From Variovorax paradoxus (GTDB lineage Bacteria; Pseudomonadota; Gammaproteobacteria; Burkholderiales; Burkholderiaceae_C), in contig NZ_JAGGNW010000002.1 in assembly GCF_018614875.1 (NCBI RefSeq), positions 575,537 to 639,536 of the forward strand: a DNA stretch of 64,000 nt, in the 5' to 3' direction. The notes under the pieces were generated by a model. That model had not been told where the DNA came from. It did not search any database and saw only the letters and a program-made list of their open reading frames with translations. The position numbers and the translations under genes are program-made. Shown in pieces: positions 19,697-29,154 of the stretch (within the stretch, counting starts at the first letter, position 1; every line of letters begins with the position of its first letter).

Positions 19697-20626
19697 TCAG
19701 GCCGGATTTTGCGGCTTGCCGGCTTGAACCATGCGCATGGCGGAAGCGATGAGCGCCGCCGTTTCGGTCATGTTGCTGGGCACGATCAGCGTGGTCTTGG
19801 AATCGGCTGCGACCTTGCCATAGGCATCGACGGCGCGTTCGGCCACCTTGAGCTGCACGGCCTGCTGACCGCCGGGCTTCTCGATGGCCGCTGCCACGCG
19901 CTCGATGGCGTCTGCCGTCGCGGTGGCCACGGCGGTGATGGCGGCGGCCTCACCCTGGGCGTTGTTGATCTGGGCCTGCTTCTCGCCTTCGGAGCGGGCG
20001 ATGAAGGCCTCGCGCTCGCCAGTGGCGATGTTGATCTGTTCCTGGCGGCGGCCTTCCGATGCGGCGATGAGTGCGCGCTTGCCGCGCTCGGCGGTGATCT
20101 GCGCCTGCATGGCCAGCAGGATTTCCTTGGGCGGCGTCAGGTCCTTGATTTCGTAGCGCAGCACCTTCACGCCCCAGTTGAGTGCCGCCTCGTCGATCGC
20201 CGCGACCACCTGCGCATTGATGACGTCGCGTTCCTCGAAGGTCTTGTCGAGCTCGAGCTTGCCGATCACGCTGCGCAGCGACGTTTGTGCCAGCTGAGTC
20301 ACGGCGACGATGTAGTTCGACGAACCGTAGCTCGCGCGCATCGGGTCGGTCACCTGGAAATACAGGATGCCGTCGACCTGCAGCTGGGTGTTGTCCCGCG
20401 TGATGCAGATCTGGCTCGGCACGTCGAGCGGAATTTCCTTCAGGCTGTGCTTGTAAGCGACCCGGTCGATGAACGGGATCAGGAAATTGGGGCCGGGCGT
20501 CATGGTGCCGTGGTACTTGCCCAGGCGCTCGCGCACCCATGCGTTCTGCTGCGGCACGAACTTGACCGACTGGCTGATGAAGATGATCGCGATGACCAAA
20601 ATGATGATGGGTACCGAGAATTCCAT
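19697..20626 (-). CDS. qmcA: SPFH/stomatin-like membrane protein (QmcA type)
   Basis: A 309-residue band-7 protein. It has one N-terminal membrane helix (about residues 5-22), an SPFH domain (about 25-190, with KFVPQQNAWVRERLGKYHG), and a long Ala/Glu/Gln coiled-coil tail (about 190-260). Family members form oligomeric rings in membrane microdomains and interact with FtsH or quality-control proteases. The gene lies 26 bp downstream of an nfeD gene on the same strand, the classic stomatin-NfeD pairing. A GAAAGAGGAAG ribosome-binding site precedes the ATG at 20626. Confidence 0.92.
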   Translation of the reverse strand: MEFSVPIIILVIAIIFISQSVKFVPQQNAWVRERLGKYHGTMTPGPNFLIPFIDRVAYKHSLKEIPLDVPSQICITRDNTQLQVDGILYFQVTDPMRASYGSSNYIVAVTQLAQTSLRSVIGKLELDKTFEERDVINAQVVAAIDEAALNWGVKVLRYEIKDLTPPKEILLAMQAQITAERGKRALIAASEGRRQEQINIATGEREAFIARSEGEKQAQINNAQGEAAAITAVATATADAIERVAAAIEKPGGQQAVQLKVAERAVDAYGKVAADSKTTLIVPSNMTETAALIASAMRMVQAGKPQNPA

Positions 20627-20652
20627 GGTGTTCTTCCTCTTTCAGGTTCTGA

Positions 20653-21078
20653 CTAGATCTTGTCGACGACGAGGCGGCTGCCGATGACCTCGACCACGCG
20701 GTGCTCGCCAGCCGTCGGGGTGCGGCCGGCGCGCTGAACCACGGCCCACTGGGCGCCGCGATAGCGCACGGTGGCGGTGCCGTCGGGGTTCCATGCCTCC
20801 ACGTGGATGGTTTCGCCAATGTCCAGATTGACGTCGCGGTTGGCCTCGGTTGCGGGCGGGGCGGGGCGTCGGCGCTGCACGGCATACCAGACCAGCACCG
20901 CACCCACGCCAACCACGGCCGCCACGACCAGCTGCGCGACGGTGCCCGCGCCCAGGTGCGCGGCAATGGCCGCCGCTGCGAAGCCCGTTGCCAGCAGCAA
21001 CAGGTAAACCGTGCCGGAAAGCAGCTCCAGCACGATGGCGGCCCCCGCTATCAGCCACCAGATGGTGGAATTCGCCAT
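20653..21078 (-). CDS. NfeD-family membrane protein
   Basis: A 141-residue short NfeD protein. It has two or three hydrophobic helices at about residues 4-65 and a C-terminal OB-fold domain (about 85-141, with GETIHVEAWNPDGTATVRYR and RVVEVIGSRLVVDKI). Short NfeD proteins partner stomatin-like proteins and lack the long form's protease domain. The ATG at 21078, with AGAGGAGA upstream, is preferred over a start 30 bp further out. It forms an operon with qmcA. Confidence 0.9.
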   Translation of the reverse strand: MANSTIWWLIAGAAIVLELLSGTVYLLLLATGFAAAAIAAHLGAGTVAQLVVAAVVGVGAVLVWYAVQRRRPAPPATEANRDVNLDIGETIHVEAWNPDGTATVRYRGAQWAVVQRAGRTPTAGEHRVVEVIGSRLVVDKI

Positions 21079-21191
21079 GTCTTCTCCTCTTTGGTGAATG
21101 CACGACATTCTGTGTCAAAACCTGACTCAATCCTTCATCCGAATTCCGTACACTTCGCGCCTCGCCTCCTTGCCTGTCCGGAACCCCGCTC

Positions 21192-23492
21192 ATGAAATTT
21201 CGCTTTCCCATCGTCATCATCGACGAGGACTTCCGCTCCGAAAACACCTCGGGCCTCGGCATTCGCGCGCTCGCGCAGGCCTTCGAAAGCGAGGGCTTCG
21301 AGGTGCTGGGCGTCACGAGCTATGGCGACCTGAGCCAGTTCGCGCAGCAGCAAAGCCGCGCCAGCGCCTTCATCCTGTCGATCGACGACGAGGAGTTCAC
21401 CGTCGGCCCCGACCTCGACCCGGCCGTGCTGAGCCTGCGCAGCTTCATCGGCGAAGTGCGCCGCAAGAACGCCGACGTGCCGATCTACATCTACGGCGAA
21501 ACCAAGACCTCGCGCCACATCCCCAACGACATCCTGCGCGAGCTGCACGGCTTCATCCACATGTTCGAGGACACGCCCGAGTTCGTGGCGCGCCACATCA
21601 TCCGTGAGGCCAAGAGCTACCTCGAGGGCGTGCAGCCGCCGTTCTTCAAGGCGCTGATCGACTATGCGGAAGACGGCTCGTACTCGTGGCATTGCCCGGG
21701 GCACTCGGGCGGCGTGGCGTTCCTGAAGAGCCCGGTGGGCCAGATGTTCCACCAGTTCTTCGGCGAGAACATGCTGCGCGCCGACGTCTGCAACGCGGTG
21801 GAAGAACTCGGCCAGCTGCTCGACCACACCGGCCCGGTGGCGGCCAGCGAGCGCAACGCGGCGCGCATCTTCAACGCCGACCATTGCTTCTTCGTGACCA
21901 ACGGCACCAGCACCAGCAACAAGATGGTCTGGCACCACACGGTGGCGCCGGACGACGTGGTGGTGGTCGACCGCAACTGCCACAAGTCGATCCTGCACGC
22001 GATCATCATGACCGGCGCGATTCCGGTGTTCATGAAGCCCACGCGCAACCACTTCGGCATCATCGGACCGATTCCGAAGAGCGAGTTCGAGCAGAGCGCC
22101 ATCAAGGCCAAGATCAAGGCCAATCCGCTGCTCGCCGACGTGGACCACAACAAGGTCAAGCCGCGCGTGATGACGCTCACCCAGTCGACCTACGACGGCG
22201 TGATCTACAACACCGAGACGATCAAGAACATGCTCGACGGCTACGTCGACACGCTGCACTTCGACGAGGCTTGGCTGCCACATGCGGCCTTCCACCCGTT
22301 CTACGGCGCCTACCACGCGATGGGCAAGCGCCGCGTGCGGCCGAAGGAGTCGCTGGTGTTTGCCACCCAGTCGACGCACAAGCTGCTGGCCGGCATCAGC
22401 CAGGCGAGCCACGTGCTGGTGCAGGACTCGCAGAACCGTGCGCTCGACCGCGACCTGTTCAACGAGGCCTACCTGATGCACTCGTCGACCAGCCCGCAAT
22501 ACGCGATCATCGCGAGCTGCGACGTGGCCGCCGCCATGATGGAGCCGCCCGGCGGCACCGCGCTGGTGGAGGAGAGCATTCTCGAAGCGCTCGATTTCCG
22601 CCGTGCCATGCGCAAGGTCGAGGACGAGTTCGGCAAGGACGAATGGTGGTTCAAGGTCTGGGGCCCAGAGAAGCTCGTCGACGAGGGCATCGGCCGCGCC
22701 GAAGACTGGATCATGACGGGCGAGAAGAGCGGCAAGCCGAAGAACAAGAAGTCGCCGCGCAACTGGCACGGCTTCGGCGAACTGGCCGACGGCTTCAACA
22801 TGCTCGACCCGATCAAGTCGACCATCGTCACGCCGGGCCTCGACCTCGAAGGCAACTTCGCCGAGACCGGCATTCCCGCGAGCGTGGTGACCAAGTTCCT
22901 CGCGGAGCACGGCGTGATCGTGGAGAAGACCGGGCTCTACAGCTTCTTCATCATGTTCACCATCGGCATCACCAAGGGCCGCTGGAACACGCTGCTCACG
23001 GCGCTGCAGCAGTTCAAGGACGATTACGCCCGTAACCAGCCGATGTGGCGCATCCTGCCGGAGTTCTGCCAGCAGCACCCGGGCTACGAGCGCCTGGGCC
23101 TGCGCGACCTGTGCCAGCACATCCATCAGCTCTACGCGCGCTACGACGTGGCGCGGCTCACCACCGAGATGTACCTGAGCGACCTCACGCCGGCCATGAA
23201 GCCCAGCGATGCCTTCGCCCACATCGCGCACCGCAAGACCGAGCGCGTGGAGATCGACGAGCTCGAGGGCCGCATCACCACCAGCCTGATCACGCCGTAC
23301 CCGCCGGGCATTCCGCTGCTGATTCCGGGCGAGGTGTTCAACAAGAAGATCGTCGACTACCTCAAGTTCTCGCGCGAGTTCAACCTGCAGTGCCCGGGCT
23401 TCGAGACCGACATCCACGGCCTGGTGGCGCGCGTCGACGAAACCGGCAAGAAGCGCTACTACGCGGACTGCGTGGCCGCGCCGAAGAAATAA
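21192..23492 (+). CDS. Arg/Lys/Orn decarboxylase (PLP fold type III-like, OKR_DC family)
   Basis: A cytoplasmic PLP decarboxylase of 766 residues, making a polyamine or cadaverine/agmatine from a basic amino acid and consuming a proton. An N-terminal wing/CheY-like domain (about 1-130) is followed by the PLP domain. This contains WHCPGHSGGVAFLKSPVGQ, DEAWLPHAAFHPFY and the Schiff-base lysine in STHKLLAGISQASHVLVQ, then a C-terminal domain. The length matches biodegradative arginine (AdiA, 755) and related enzymes better than lysine or ornithine forms, but substrate specificity is not decidable by eye. No antiporter gene is adjacent, which argues against a classical acid-resistance pair. Confidence 0.9.
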   Translation: MKFRFPIVIIDEDFRSENTSGLGIRALAQAFESEGFEVLGVTSYGDLSQFAQQQSRASAFILSIDDEEFTVGPDLDPAVLSLRSFIGEVRRKNADVPIYIYGETKTSRHIPNDILRELHGFIHMFEDTPEFVARHIIREAKSYLEGVQPPFFKALIDYAEDGSYSWHCPGHSGGVAFLKSPVGQMFHQFFGENMLRADVCNAVEELGQLLDHTGPVAASERNAARIFNADHCFFVTNGTSTSNKMVWHHTVAPDDVVVVDRNCHKSILHAIIMTGAIPVFMKPTRNHFGIIGPIPKSEFEQSAIKAKIKANPLLADVDHNKVKPRVMTLTQSTYDGVIYNTETIKNMLDGYVDTLHFDEAWLPHAAFHPFYGAYHAMGKRRVRPKESLVFATQSTHKLLAGISQASHVLVQDSQNRALDRDLFNEAYLMHSSTSPQYAIIASCDVAAAMMEPPGGTALVEESILEALDFRRAMRKVEDEFGKDEWWFKVWGPEKLVDEGIGRAEDWIMTGEKSGKPKNKKSPRNWHGFGELADGFNMLDPIKSTIVTPGLDLEGNFAETGIPASVVTKFLAEHGVIVEKTGLYSFFIMFTIGITKGRWNTLLTALQQFKDDYARNQPMWRILPEFCQQHPGYERLGLRDLCQHIHQLYARYDVARLTTEMYLSDLTPAMKPSDAFAHIAHRKTERVEIDELEGRITTSLITPYPPGIPLLIPGEVFNKKIVDYLKFSREFNLQCPGFETDIHGLVARVDETGKKRYYADCVAAPKK

Positions 23493-23504
23493 GGAAGCGA
23501 GAGT

Positions 23505-23530
23505 GCGCGCCGCGGGCGCGCTGCGCTTTT
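23505..23530 (+). terminator. terminator after the decarboxylase gene
   Basis: GCGCGCC-GCG-GGCGCGC is a perfect 7-bp GC stem, followed by TGCGCTTTTT. It begins 13 bp after the decarboxylase stop, and its T run abuts the stop codon of the convergent ligase gene. Confidence 0.8.
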
Positions 23531-24382
23531 TCAGGAGGGCAGGTCGATGCGCACCCGCATGAAGCGGGCAAACCTCGGCAGCCCGCCGGGGTTGGTGCCG
23601 TTGAAGCGGTACGTCACCCAGCTTCCGACGGCGGGCGGGCTCTCGCGCTCCGCGTCGGTCAGGCCGGTGCCGAGCTTGAAGCGCTTGCCCTCGGGTGTTT
23701 CGACCAGCAGCGCGCCCAGCCGGCCGCTGTGCCTGCCTTTGCCCGAGACGTGCCCGACCACCCGGGCTTCGGCGTCTTCGTGGGCCTTTACCTTGAGCAG
23801 GTCGTTGTTGCGCTCGGCGCGGTAGAGCGATCCGCCCCGGTGCAGCATCAGGCCTTCGCCGCCCATCTTCACGGTCTTGTCGAGCAGCGCCTGCAGCTCG
23901 GAGTGCGTGGTGGCGCGCTCCTGCGGCACAGGCACGACCCAGGGCGCGCCGGTGATCGGCAGCAATTTGCGCAGAGCCGCGAGCCGTGCCGTGAAATCGC
24001 CGCCCTGGGCCGGCAGGTCGAACACCATGAAGCGCATTTCGTGCCAAGCCGTGTCGCTGGGCGTCTGGCTGCGCACGGTGGAGACTGCATGTGCGAACTG
24101 GCCCCTGCCGGCCCACAGTTCGCCGTCGAGCGGCTGCTTGGGCAGCGGCGCGGTGAACCAGGCGGGCGCCATCACCGGTTCGCCGCCACGCGTCCACAGC
24201 CGGCTGCCGTCCCAGTAGCCGCGCACGCCGTCGTATTTTTCGCTGACCCAGTAGTCGGCCAGCGACATGCCGGGGCGGTAGACCTCGGCCAGCATCAGCG
24301 CCGGCGCGGCCTCGCGCGACGCGGCCGCGCGGGCCGCCAGTGCGCCAAGGCCGGCGAGCAGGAGGGAGCGTCGGTTCAGCAA
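23531..24382 (-). CDS. exported ATP-dependent DNA ligase (LigE type)
   Basis: A minimal ATP-dependent DNA ligase of 283 residues. The nucleotidyltransferase motif I is EKYDGVRG with adenylated lysine K49. Later motifs include LDGELWAGRG, MRFMVFDLPAQ, GGEGLMLHRGG and LLKVKAHEDAEARVVG, then a C-terminal OB fold (about 205-283). There is no extra DNA-binding domain. The N-terminus [20 protein letters not shown] has twin Arg, a hydrophobic core and an Ala-rich cleavage region, so export to the periplasm is predicted. That is known for the Lig E class of Gram-negatives. It is convergent with the decarboxylase. Confidence 0.9.
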   Translation of the reverse strand: MLNRRSLLLAGLGALAARAAASREAAPALMLAEVYRPGMSLADYWVSEKYDGVRGYWDGSRLWTRGGEPVMAPAWFTAPLPKQPLDGELWAGRGQFAHAVSTVRSQTPSDTAWHEMRFMVFDLPAQGGDFTARLAALRKLLPITGAPWVVPVPQERATTHSELQALLDKTVKMGGEGLMLHRGGSLYRAERNNDLLKVKAHEDAEARVVGHVSGKGRHSGRLGALLVETPEGKRFKLGTGLTDAERESPPAVGSWVTYRFNGTNPGGLPRFARFMRVRIDLPS

Positions 24383-24439
24383 GAAGCCGCTGCCAGTCGG
24401 TGGGGAAGCGAGGTGCCGCCGGGAGTCCAGGGGCGCCTC

Positions 24440-25222
24440 TTACTCGGTCATTCCCGCCACGACATTGCTGAAGCCGCCGTCCACATAGGTGATCTCGGCG
24501 GTGACCCCGCTGGCCAGGTCGCTCAGCAGGAAGGCGGCCACGTTGCCGACTTCCTCGATGGTCACGTTGCGCCGGATCGGCGAGGCGTCGGCCACGGCGC
24601 TCAGCATCTTGCCGAAGCCCTTGATGCCGCTGGCGGCGAGCGTCTTGATCGGCCCGGCGCTGATGCCGTTCACGCGCATGCCCTTCGGCCCGAGCGAGGC
24701 GGCGGTGTAGCGCACCGAGGCTTCGAGCGAGGCCTTGGCCAGGCCCATGGTGTTGTAGTTGGGCAGCGCGCGCTCGGCGCCCAGGTAGGTCAGCGTCAGC
24801 AGGGCCGACTTGTCGTTGAGATAGGGCAGGGCGGCCTTGGCCATGGCGGGGAAGCTGTAGGCGCTGATGTCGTGCGCAATCTTGAAGCCCTCGCGCGAGA
24901 GCCCTTCGAGGAAGTCGCCCGCGATGGCCTCGCGCGGCGCAAATCCGATGCTGTGCACGAACCCGTCGAACCTGGGCCAGGTCTGCGCCAGATCGGCGAA
25001 GAGCTTGTCGATCTGCGCGTCGTCGCCCACGTCGCAGTCGAAAATGAGCTTGGAGCCGAAGTCGGCGGCGAATTCGGTGATACGGTCCTTGAATCGTTCG
25101 CCGACATAGCTGAATGCAAGCTCGGCGCCTTGTTCGTGACAGGCCTTGGCAATGCCATAGGCGATGGAGCGATTGCTCAACACACCGGTGATCAACAGTT
25201 TTTTGCCGGAAAGAAAGCCCAT
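24440..25222 (-). CDS. fabI: enoyl-[acyl-carrier-protein] reductase (NADH), FabI
   Basis: Reduces trans-2-enoyl-ACP in the last step of each fatty-acid elongation cycle; target of triclosan and isoniazid-class drugs. It has 260 residues, and the catalytic Tyr146, Tyr156 and Lys163 fall at the same numbers as in E. coli FabI (TYLGAE and [10 protein letters not shown]). The nucleotide-binding start [20 protein letters not shown] is normal. The ATG at 25222 is chosen; an in-frame upstream ATG would run into the yejA start. It is divergent from yejA with only 37 bp between start codons. Confidence 0.96.
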   Translation of the reverse strand: MGFLSGKKLLITGVLSNRSIAYGIAKACHEQGAELAFSYVGERFKDRITEFAADFGSKLIFDCDVGDDAQIDKLFADLAQTWPRFDGFVHSIGFAPREAIAGDFLEGLSREGFKIAHDISAYSFPAMAKAALPYLNDKSALLTLTYLGAERALPNYNTMGLAKASLEASVRYTAASLGPKGMRVNGISAGPIKTLAASGIKGFGKMLSAVADASPIRRNVTIEEVGNVAAFLLSDLASGVTAEITYVDGGFSNVVAGMTE

Positions 25223-25259
25223 GAAGTTGCCTCGTGAAAATCTTGGGCAGAATTCTCGC

Positions 25260-27056
25260 ATGCGGGTTTGGCTGCTTCTTTTTCTGGCACTCTCGGCGGC
25301 TCCTTCATGGGCCGCCCATGCCTACGCGCAATTCGGCGATGTCAAGTATCCGCCCGGTTTCACTCATTTCAGCTACGTGAATCCGAACGCGCCCAAGGGC
25401 GGCGAGATCCGGATGGTGCCGCCGACGCGGCCAACCAACTTCGACAAGCTCAACCCGTTCACGCTCAAGGGCACGGCGCCCTCCGGCATCGGCGCGCTGA
25501 TGTTCGAGAGCTTGATGACCGGCAATTCCGAAGAGCCGACCACGGTCTACGGCCTGCTCGCCGAAGACGTCGACGTGGCGCCCGACCGCCTCTCGGCCAC
25601 CTTCCGCCTGAATCCGAAGGCGCGCTTCAACGACGGTTCGCCGGTGCTGGCCGCCGACGTGGTGCATTCGTTTAACACCCTGACCGGCCCTCTGGCCGCG
25701 CCGCAGTACCGCACCGTCTATGCCGAGGTGAAGAAGGCGACGGCCACCAGCGAGCGCGTGGTGCGTTTCGACTTCGCGAGCCCGAACCGCGAACTGCCGC
25801 TGGTGATCGGCGGCATGGCGGTCTTCAGCCGCCAATGGGGAGGCGGCAAGCCTTTCGACCAGATCGTCACCGAGATGCCGATCGGCTCCGGCCCCTACAA
25901 GCCGGCCAGCGATCGCCTGGGCCGCGACATCACCTACGTGCGCCGCGCCGACTACTGGGGCGCCGACCTGCCGGTGCGCAAGGGTTTCTACAACTTCGAT
26001 CGCGTCACCTTTCGGGTCTATCTGGACGAGACCGCGCGCTTCGAAGGCCTGAAGGCCGGTGAGTTCGACTTCATGCGCGAATTCACCTCGCGCAACTGGG
26101 CACGCCAGTACAAGGGCAAGCAGTTCGACAGCGGCGAGATCGTCAAGCGCGCTTTCGAGAACCACAACCCCGGCGACTTCCAGGGCTACGTGTTCAACCT
26201 CCGCAAGGACAAATTCAAGGACGCGCGCGTGCGGCAGGCCATCGGCCTCGCCATGGATTTCGAGTGGCTCAACCGCCAGCTGTTCTATGGCATCTACACG
26301 CGGGTGCAAGGCTATTTTCCCAACAGTGAGTTCCACGCCGAAGGCCTGCCCAAGCCCGACGAGCTGGCGCTGATGGAGCCACTGCGCAGCAAGCTCAAAC
26401 CTGAAGTGTTCGGGCCCGCGCCGGTGCCAGCGAGCACCGCCCCTCCCGGCAGCCTGCGCGAGAACCTGCGCAAGGCGAGGGAACTGCTCGCGCAGGCTGG
26501 CTGGACCTATCGCGACGGTGCGCTGCGCAACGCGAAGAACGAGGCCTTCACGATCGAGTTCCTCAATGATCAGCCCACTATGATCCGCGTGGCGACGCCG
26601 CTGCAGACAGCACTCAAGAAGTTGGGCATCGAGATGAGCTTCCGCACGGTCGATTTCTCACTCTCGCAGCAGCGCATGCAGAACTTCGACTTCGAGATGA
26701 CCTCGCTGCGCCTGCCCGGCGACAGCGCGCCGGGCGGCGGCCTGTTTGAGCTCTTCGGCTCGAAGGCGGCCAGCACCCCCGGTTCGTCCAATATCTGGGG
26801 TATCGCAGATCCGGCGGTGGACTCCGTGGTCGGCAAGGTGCTGGCGGCCACCACGCGGCCCGAGCTGGCCACGGCCATGCGCGTGCTCGACCGCGTGCTC
26901 TCGAACGGCTATTACTCGATCCCGATGTATTACGGCAATGCTTTCCTGGTCGGCTACCGACCGGCCCCGTTCGTGCTGCCGCCGACCATTCCGCCGTACT
27001 ACGATGCCGGCGACTGGGCGCTCACGACATGGTGGGCTTCGCCCGCCAACAAATGA
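25260..27056 (+). CDS. yejA: oligopeptide ABC transporter substrate-binding protein, YejA-like
   Basis: Periplasmic family-5 extracellular solute-binding protein, 598 residues, the receptor of the YejABEF importer. In enterobacteria this system takes up peptides, including the antibiotic microcin C, and can affect peptide resistance. The ATG at 25260 gives a clean signal peptide, [19 protein letters not shown]. The open frame extends upstream, but those residues would sit on the fabI side and lack a signal. Family features include [20 protein letters not shown] in the mature part. yejBEF follow immediately. Confidence 0.94.
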   Translation: MRVWLLLFLALSAAPSWAAHAYAQFGDVKYPPGFTHFSYVNPNAPKGGEIRMVPPTRPTNFDKLNPFTLKGTAPSGIGALMFESLMTGNSEEPTTVYGLLAEDVDVAPDRLSATFRLNPKARFNDGSPVLAADVVHSFNTLTGPLAAPQYRTVYAEVKKATATSERVVRFDFASPNRELPLVIGGMAVFSRQWGGGKPFDQIVTEMPIGSGPYKPASDRLGRDITYVRRADYWGADLPVRKGFYNFDRVTFRVYLDETARFEGLKAGEFDFMREFTSRNWARQYKGKQFDSGEIVKRAFENHNPGDFQGYVFNLRKDKFKDARVRQAIGLAMDFEWLNRQLFYGIYTRVQGYFPNSEFHAEGLPKPDELALMEPLRSKLKPEVFGPAPVPASTAPPGSLRENLRKARELLAQAGWTYRDGALRNAKNEAFTIEFLNDQPTMIRVATPLQTALKKLGIEMSFRTVDFSLSQQRMQNFDFEMTSLRLPGDSAPGGGLFELFGSKAASTPGSSNIWGIADPAVDSVVGKVLAATTRPELATAMRVLDRVLSNGYYSIPMYYGNAFLVGYRPAPFVLPPTIPPYYDAGDWALTTWWASPANK

Positions 27057-27083
27057 ACCGGCAGCACCCGGCATGAACATCGA

Positions 27084-28118
27084 ATGATCAGCTACATCCT
27101 CAAGCGCCTGCTGCTGATGATCCCGACGCTCCTGGGCGTGCTCGTCATCACCTTCGGCGTGATCCAGTTCGTGCCGGGAGGCCCGGTCGAGCAAATGGTG
27201 GCGCAGCTGCAGGGCCGCGATTCGGGCGGCGAACGGGCGGCGGCCAGCGGCGCCGGCTACCGCGGCCGCCAGGGCCTCGATCCGCAGCGCGTAGAGGACA
27301 TCCGGAAGCTCTACGGCTTCGACAAGCCCGCCCACGAACGCCTGTGGACCATGCTGAAGTCATTCGCGCACTTCGACCTGGGGACCAGCTTCTATCAGCG
27401 CAAGGACGTCTGGCAGCTCATCAAGGAAAAGATGCCGGTGTCGATCAGCCTCGGGCTCTGGACCTTCTTCATCAGCTATCTCATCGCGGTGCCGCTCGGC
27501 GTGGCAAAGGCTGTGAGGGCCGGCACGCGCTTCGACTTCGTCACCACGCTGATCGTGCTGATCGGCTATGCCATCCCGGGCTTCGTTCTTGGTGTGGCGC
27601 TGCTCGTGATCTTCGGCGGCCAGCTGCAGTGGTTTCCGCTGCGCGGCCTCACTTCGCCCAATTGGGAGAGCATGACCTGGGGCGCGCGCATCGTCGACTA
27701 CCTGTGGCACATCGCGCTGCCGGTGACCTCGATGGTGCTCGGCAGCTTTGCCGTCACCGCCATGCTCACGAAGAATTCATTCTTGGAGGAAATCCGCAAG
27801 CAATACGTGCTGACGGCGCGCGCCAAGGGGCTGTCGCAGCGGCAGGTGCTCTGGAAGCATGTGTTCCGCAATGCGCTGATCCCGATCATCACGGGCTTTC
27901 CTTCTGCCTTCATCGGCGCCTTCTTCACCGGATCGCTGCTGATCGAGACCCTGTTCACGCTCGACGGCCTGGGCCTCCTGAGCTACGAGAGCGTGATCCG
28001 CCGCGACTATCCCGTGGTGCTGGGCACGCTCTACCTGTTCACGCTGATCGGTTTGGTCACGAAGCTGATTTCCGATCTTTGCTACGTCTTGGTCGATCCG
28101 AGGGTCAAGTTTGACTAG
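27084..28118 (+). CDS. yejB: oligopeptide ABC transporter permease YejB
   Basis: A 344-residue inner-membrane permease of the DppB/OppB class. The first helix is at about residues 7-29 (LKRLLLMIPTLLGVLVITFG), a periplasmic loop follows, then five more helices. The EAA-type coupling motif lies near EEIRKQYVLTARAKGLSQRQ. It starts 27 bp after yejA and overlaps yejE by 8 bp, so the three are one transcript. Confidence 0.94.
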   Translation: MISYILKRLLLMIPTLLGVLVITFGVIQFVPGGPVEQMVAQLQGRDSGGERAAASGAGYRGRQGLDPQRVEDIRKLYGFDKPAHERLWTMLKSFAHFDLGTSFYQRKDVWQLIKEKMPVSISLGLWTFFISYLIAVPLGVAKAVRAGTRFDFVTTLIVLIGYAIPGFVLGVALLVIFGGQLQWFPLRGLTSPNWESMTWGARIVDYLWHIALPVTSMVLGSFAVTAMLTKNSFLEEIRKQYVLTARAKGLSQRQVLWKHVFRNALIPIITGFPSAFIGAFFTGSLLIETLFTLDGLGLLSYESVIRRDYPVVLGTLYLFTLIGLVTKLISDLCYVLVDPRVKFD

Positions 28119-29154
28119 CGCTGCCCTTGTTTCCGTGAGCCCGGGCCGCCGCGCCTGGCGCCGCTTCCGCCGCAATCCGCTGGGGTTCTGGAGCCTGGTC
28201 GTCTTCTCGACCCTGGTGCTGCTGAGCCTGTTCGCCGAGCTGCTGTCCACCGAGAAGCCACTGGTGGTGCACTACAAGGGGCAGACCTACTTCCCCGTGC
28301 TGCGCGACTACTCCGAAAAAACCTTCGGCGGCGATTTCGAGACGCCTGCCGACTACCTCGACCCCTTTATCCAGAAGCGCATCACCGACGGTCCCAACTG
28401 GGCGATCTATGCGCCCAACCGCTATGGCCCGCGCACGCTGAACTATTTCGCTTCCCAGCCCAACCCGGCAGCACCCACGCGCGACAATTTCTTCGGCACC
28501 GACGACCGCGGCCGCGACCTGCTGGCGCAGCTGATCTATGGCTTTCGCGTGAGCGTGCTGTTCGGCCTTGCGCTGACCGTCATCGGCACCGTGGTGGGCG
28601 TGGCCGCGGGGGCGGTGCAGGGCTACTTCGCGGGCAAGATCGACCTCGCATTCCAGCGCTTCATCGAGATCTGGGGTTCGATGCCCGAGCTCTACCTGCT
28701 GATCATCTTCAGCGCGATCTTCGCGCCCAGCGTGGCGCTGCTGCTGATCCTGCTGAGCCTGTTCGGCTGGATGGGCCTGGCCGACTACGTGCGCGCCGAG
28801 TTCCTGCGCAATCGCCAGATGGACTACGTGCGCGCCGCGCGCGCGCTGGGCGTGGGCAACCTGCAGATCATGTGGCGCCACATCCTGCCCAACAGCATGG
28901 TGCCGGTCGTCACTTTTCTGCCGTTTCGCATGAGTGCGGCCATCCTGGCACTGACCTCGCTCGACTTTCTTGGCCTTGGCGTGCCGCCGGGCACGCCGTC
29001 GCTCGGCGAACTGCTGAGCCAGGGCAAGGCGAACATCGACGCCTGGTGGATCTCGCTGTCCACCTTCGGCGTGCTGGTGGTAACGCTGATGCTGCTCACC
29101 TTCATGGGCGATGCGCTGCGCGATGCGCTCGATCCGCGGAAGGCCGACAAGTGA
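28111..29154 (+). CDS. yejE: oligopeptide ABC transporter permease YejE
   Basis: The second permease, 347 residues, of the DppC/OppC class. It has an N-terminal OppC_N helix (about 24-47), a long periplasmic segment (about 48-145), then five helices. The coupling motif is NRQMDYVRAARALGVGNLQI. The start chosen is the TTG at 28111, with GAGGGTC upstream and an overlap with the yejB stop. A GTG at 28135 is an alternative that would remove only eight residues. Confidence 0.93.
   Translation: MTSAALVSVSPGRRAWRRFRRNPLGFWSLVVFSTLVLLSLFAELLSTEKPLVVHYKGQTYFPVLRDYSEKTFGGDFETPADYLDPFIQKRITDGPNWAIYAPNRYGPRTLNYFASQPNPAAPTRDNFFGTDDRGRDLLAQLIYGFRVSVLFGLALTVIGTVVGVAAGAVQGYFAGKIDLAFQRFIEIWGSMPELYLLIIFSAIFAPSVALLLILLSLFGWMGLADYVRAEFLRNRQMDYVRAARALGVGNLQIMWRHILPNSMVPVVTFLPFRMSAAILALTSLDFLGLGVPPGTPSLGELLSQGKANIDAWWISLSTFGVLVVTLMLLTFMGDALRDALDPRKADK

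Noticed and set aside
21135..24197. Open frame of about 1000 codons antisense to the decarboxylase and across the ligase
   Set aside because: It crosses two well-supported genes and their terminator, and the translation shows no domain.
25164..25259. Longer YejA start upstream of 25260
   Set aside because: It would overlap the fabI start and bury the clear signal peptide inside the protein.
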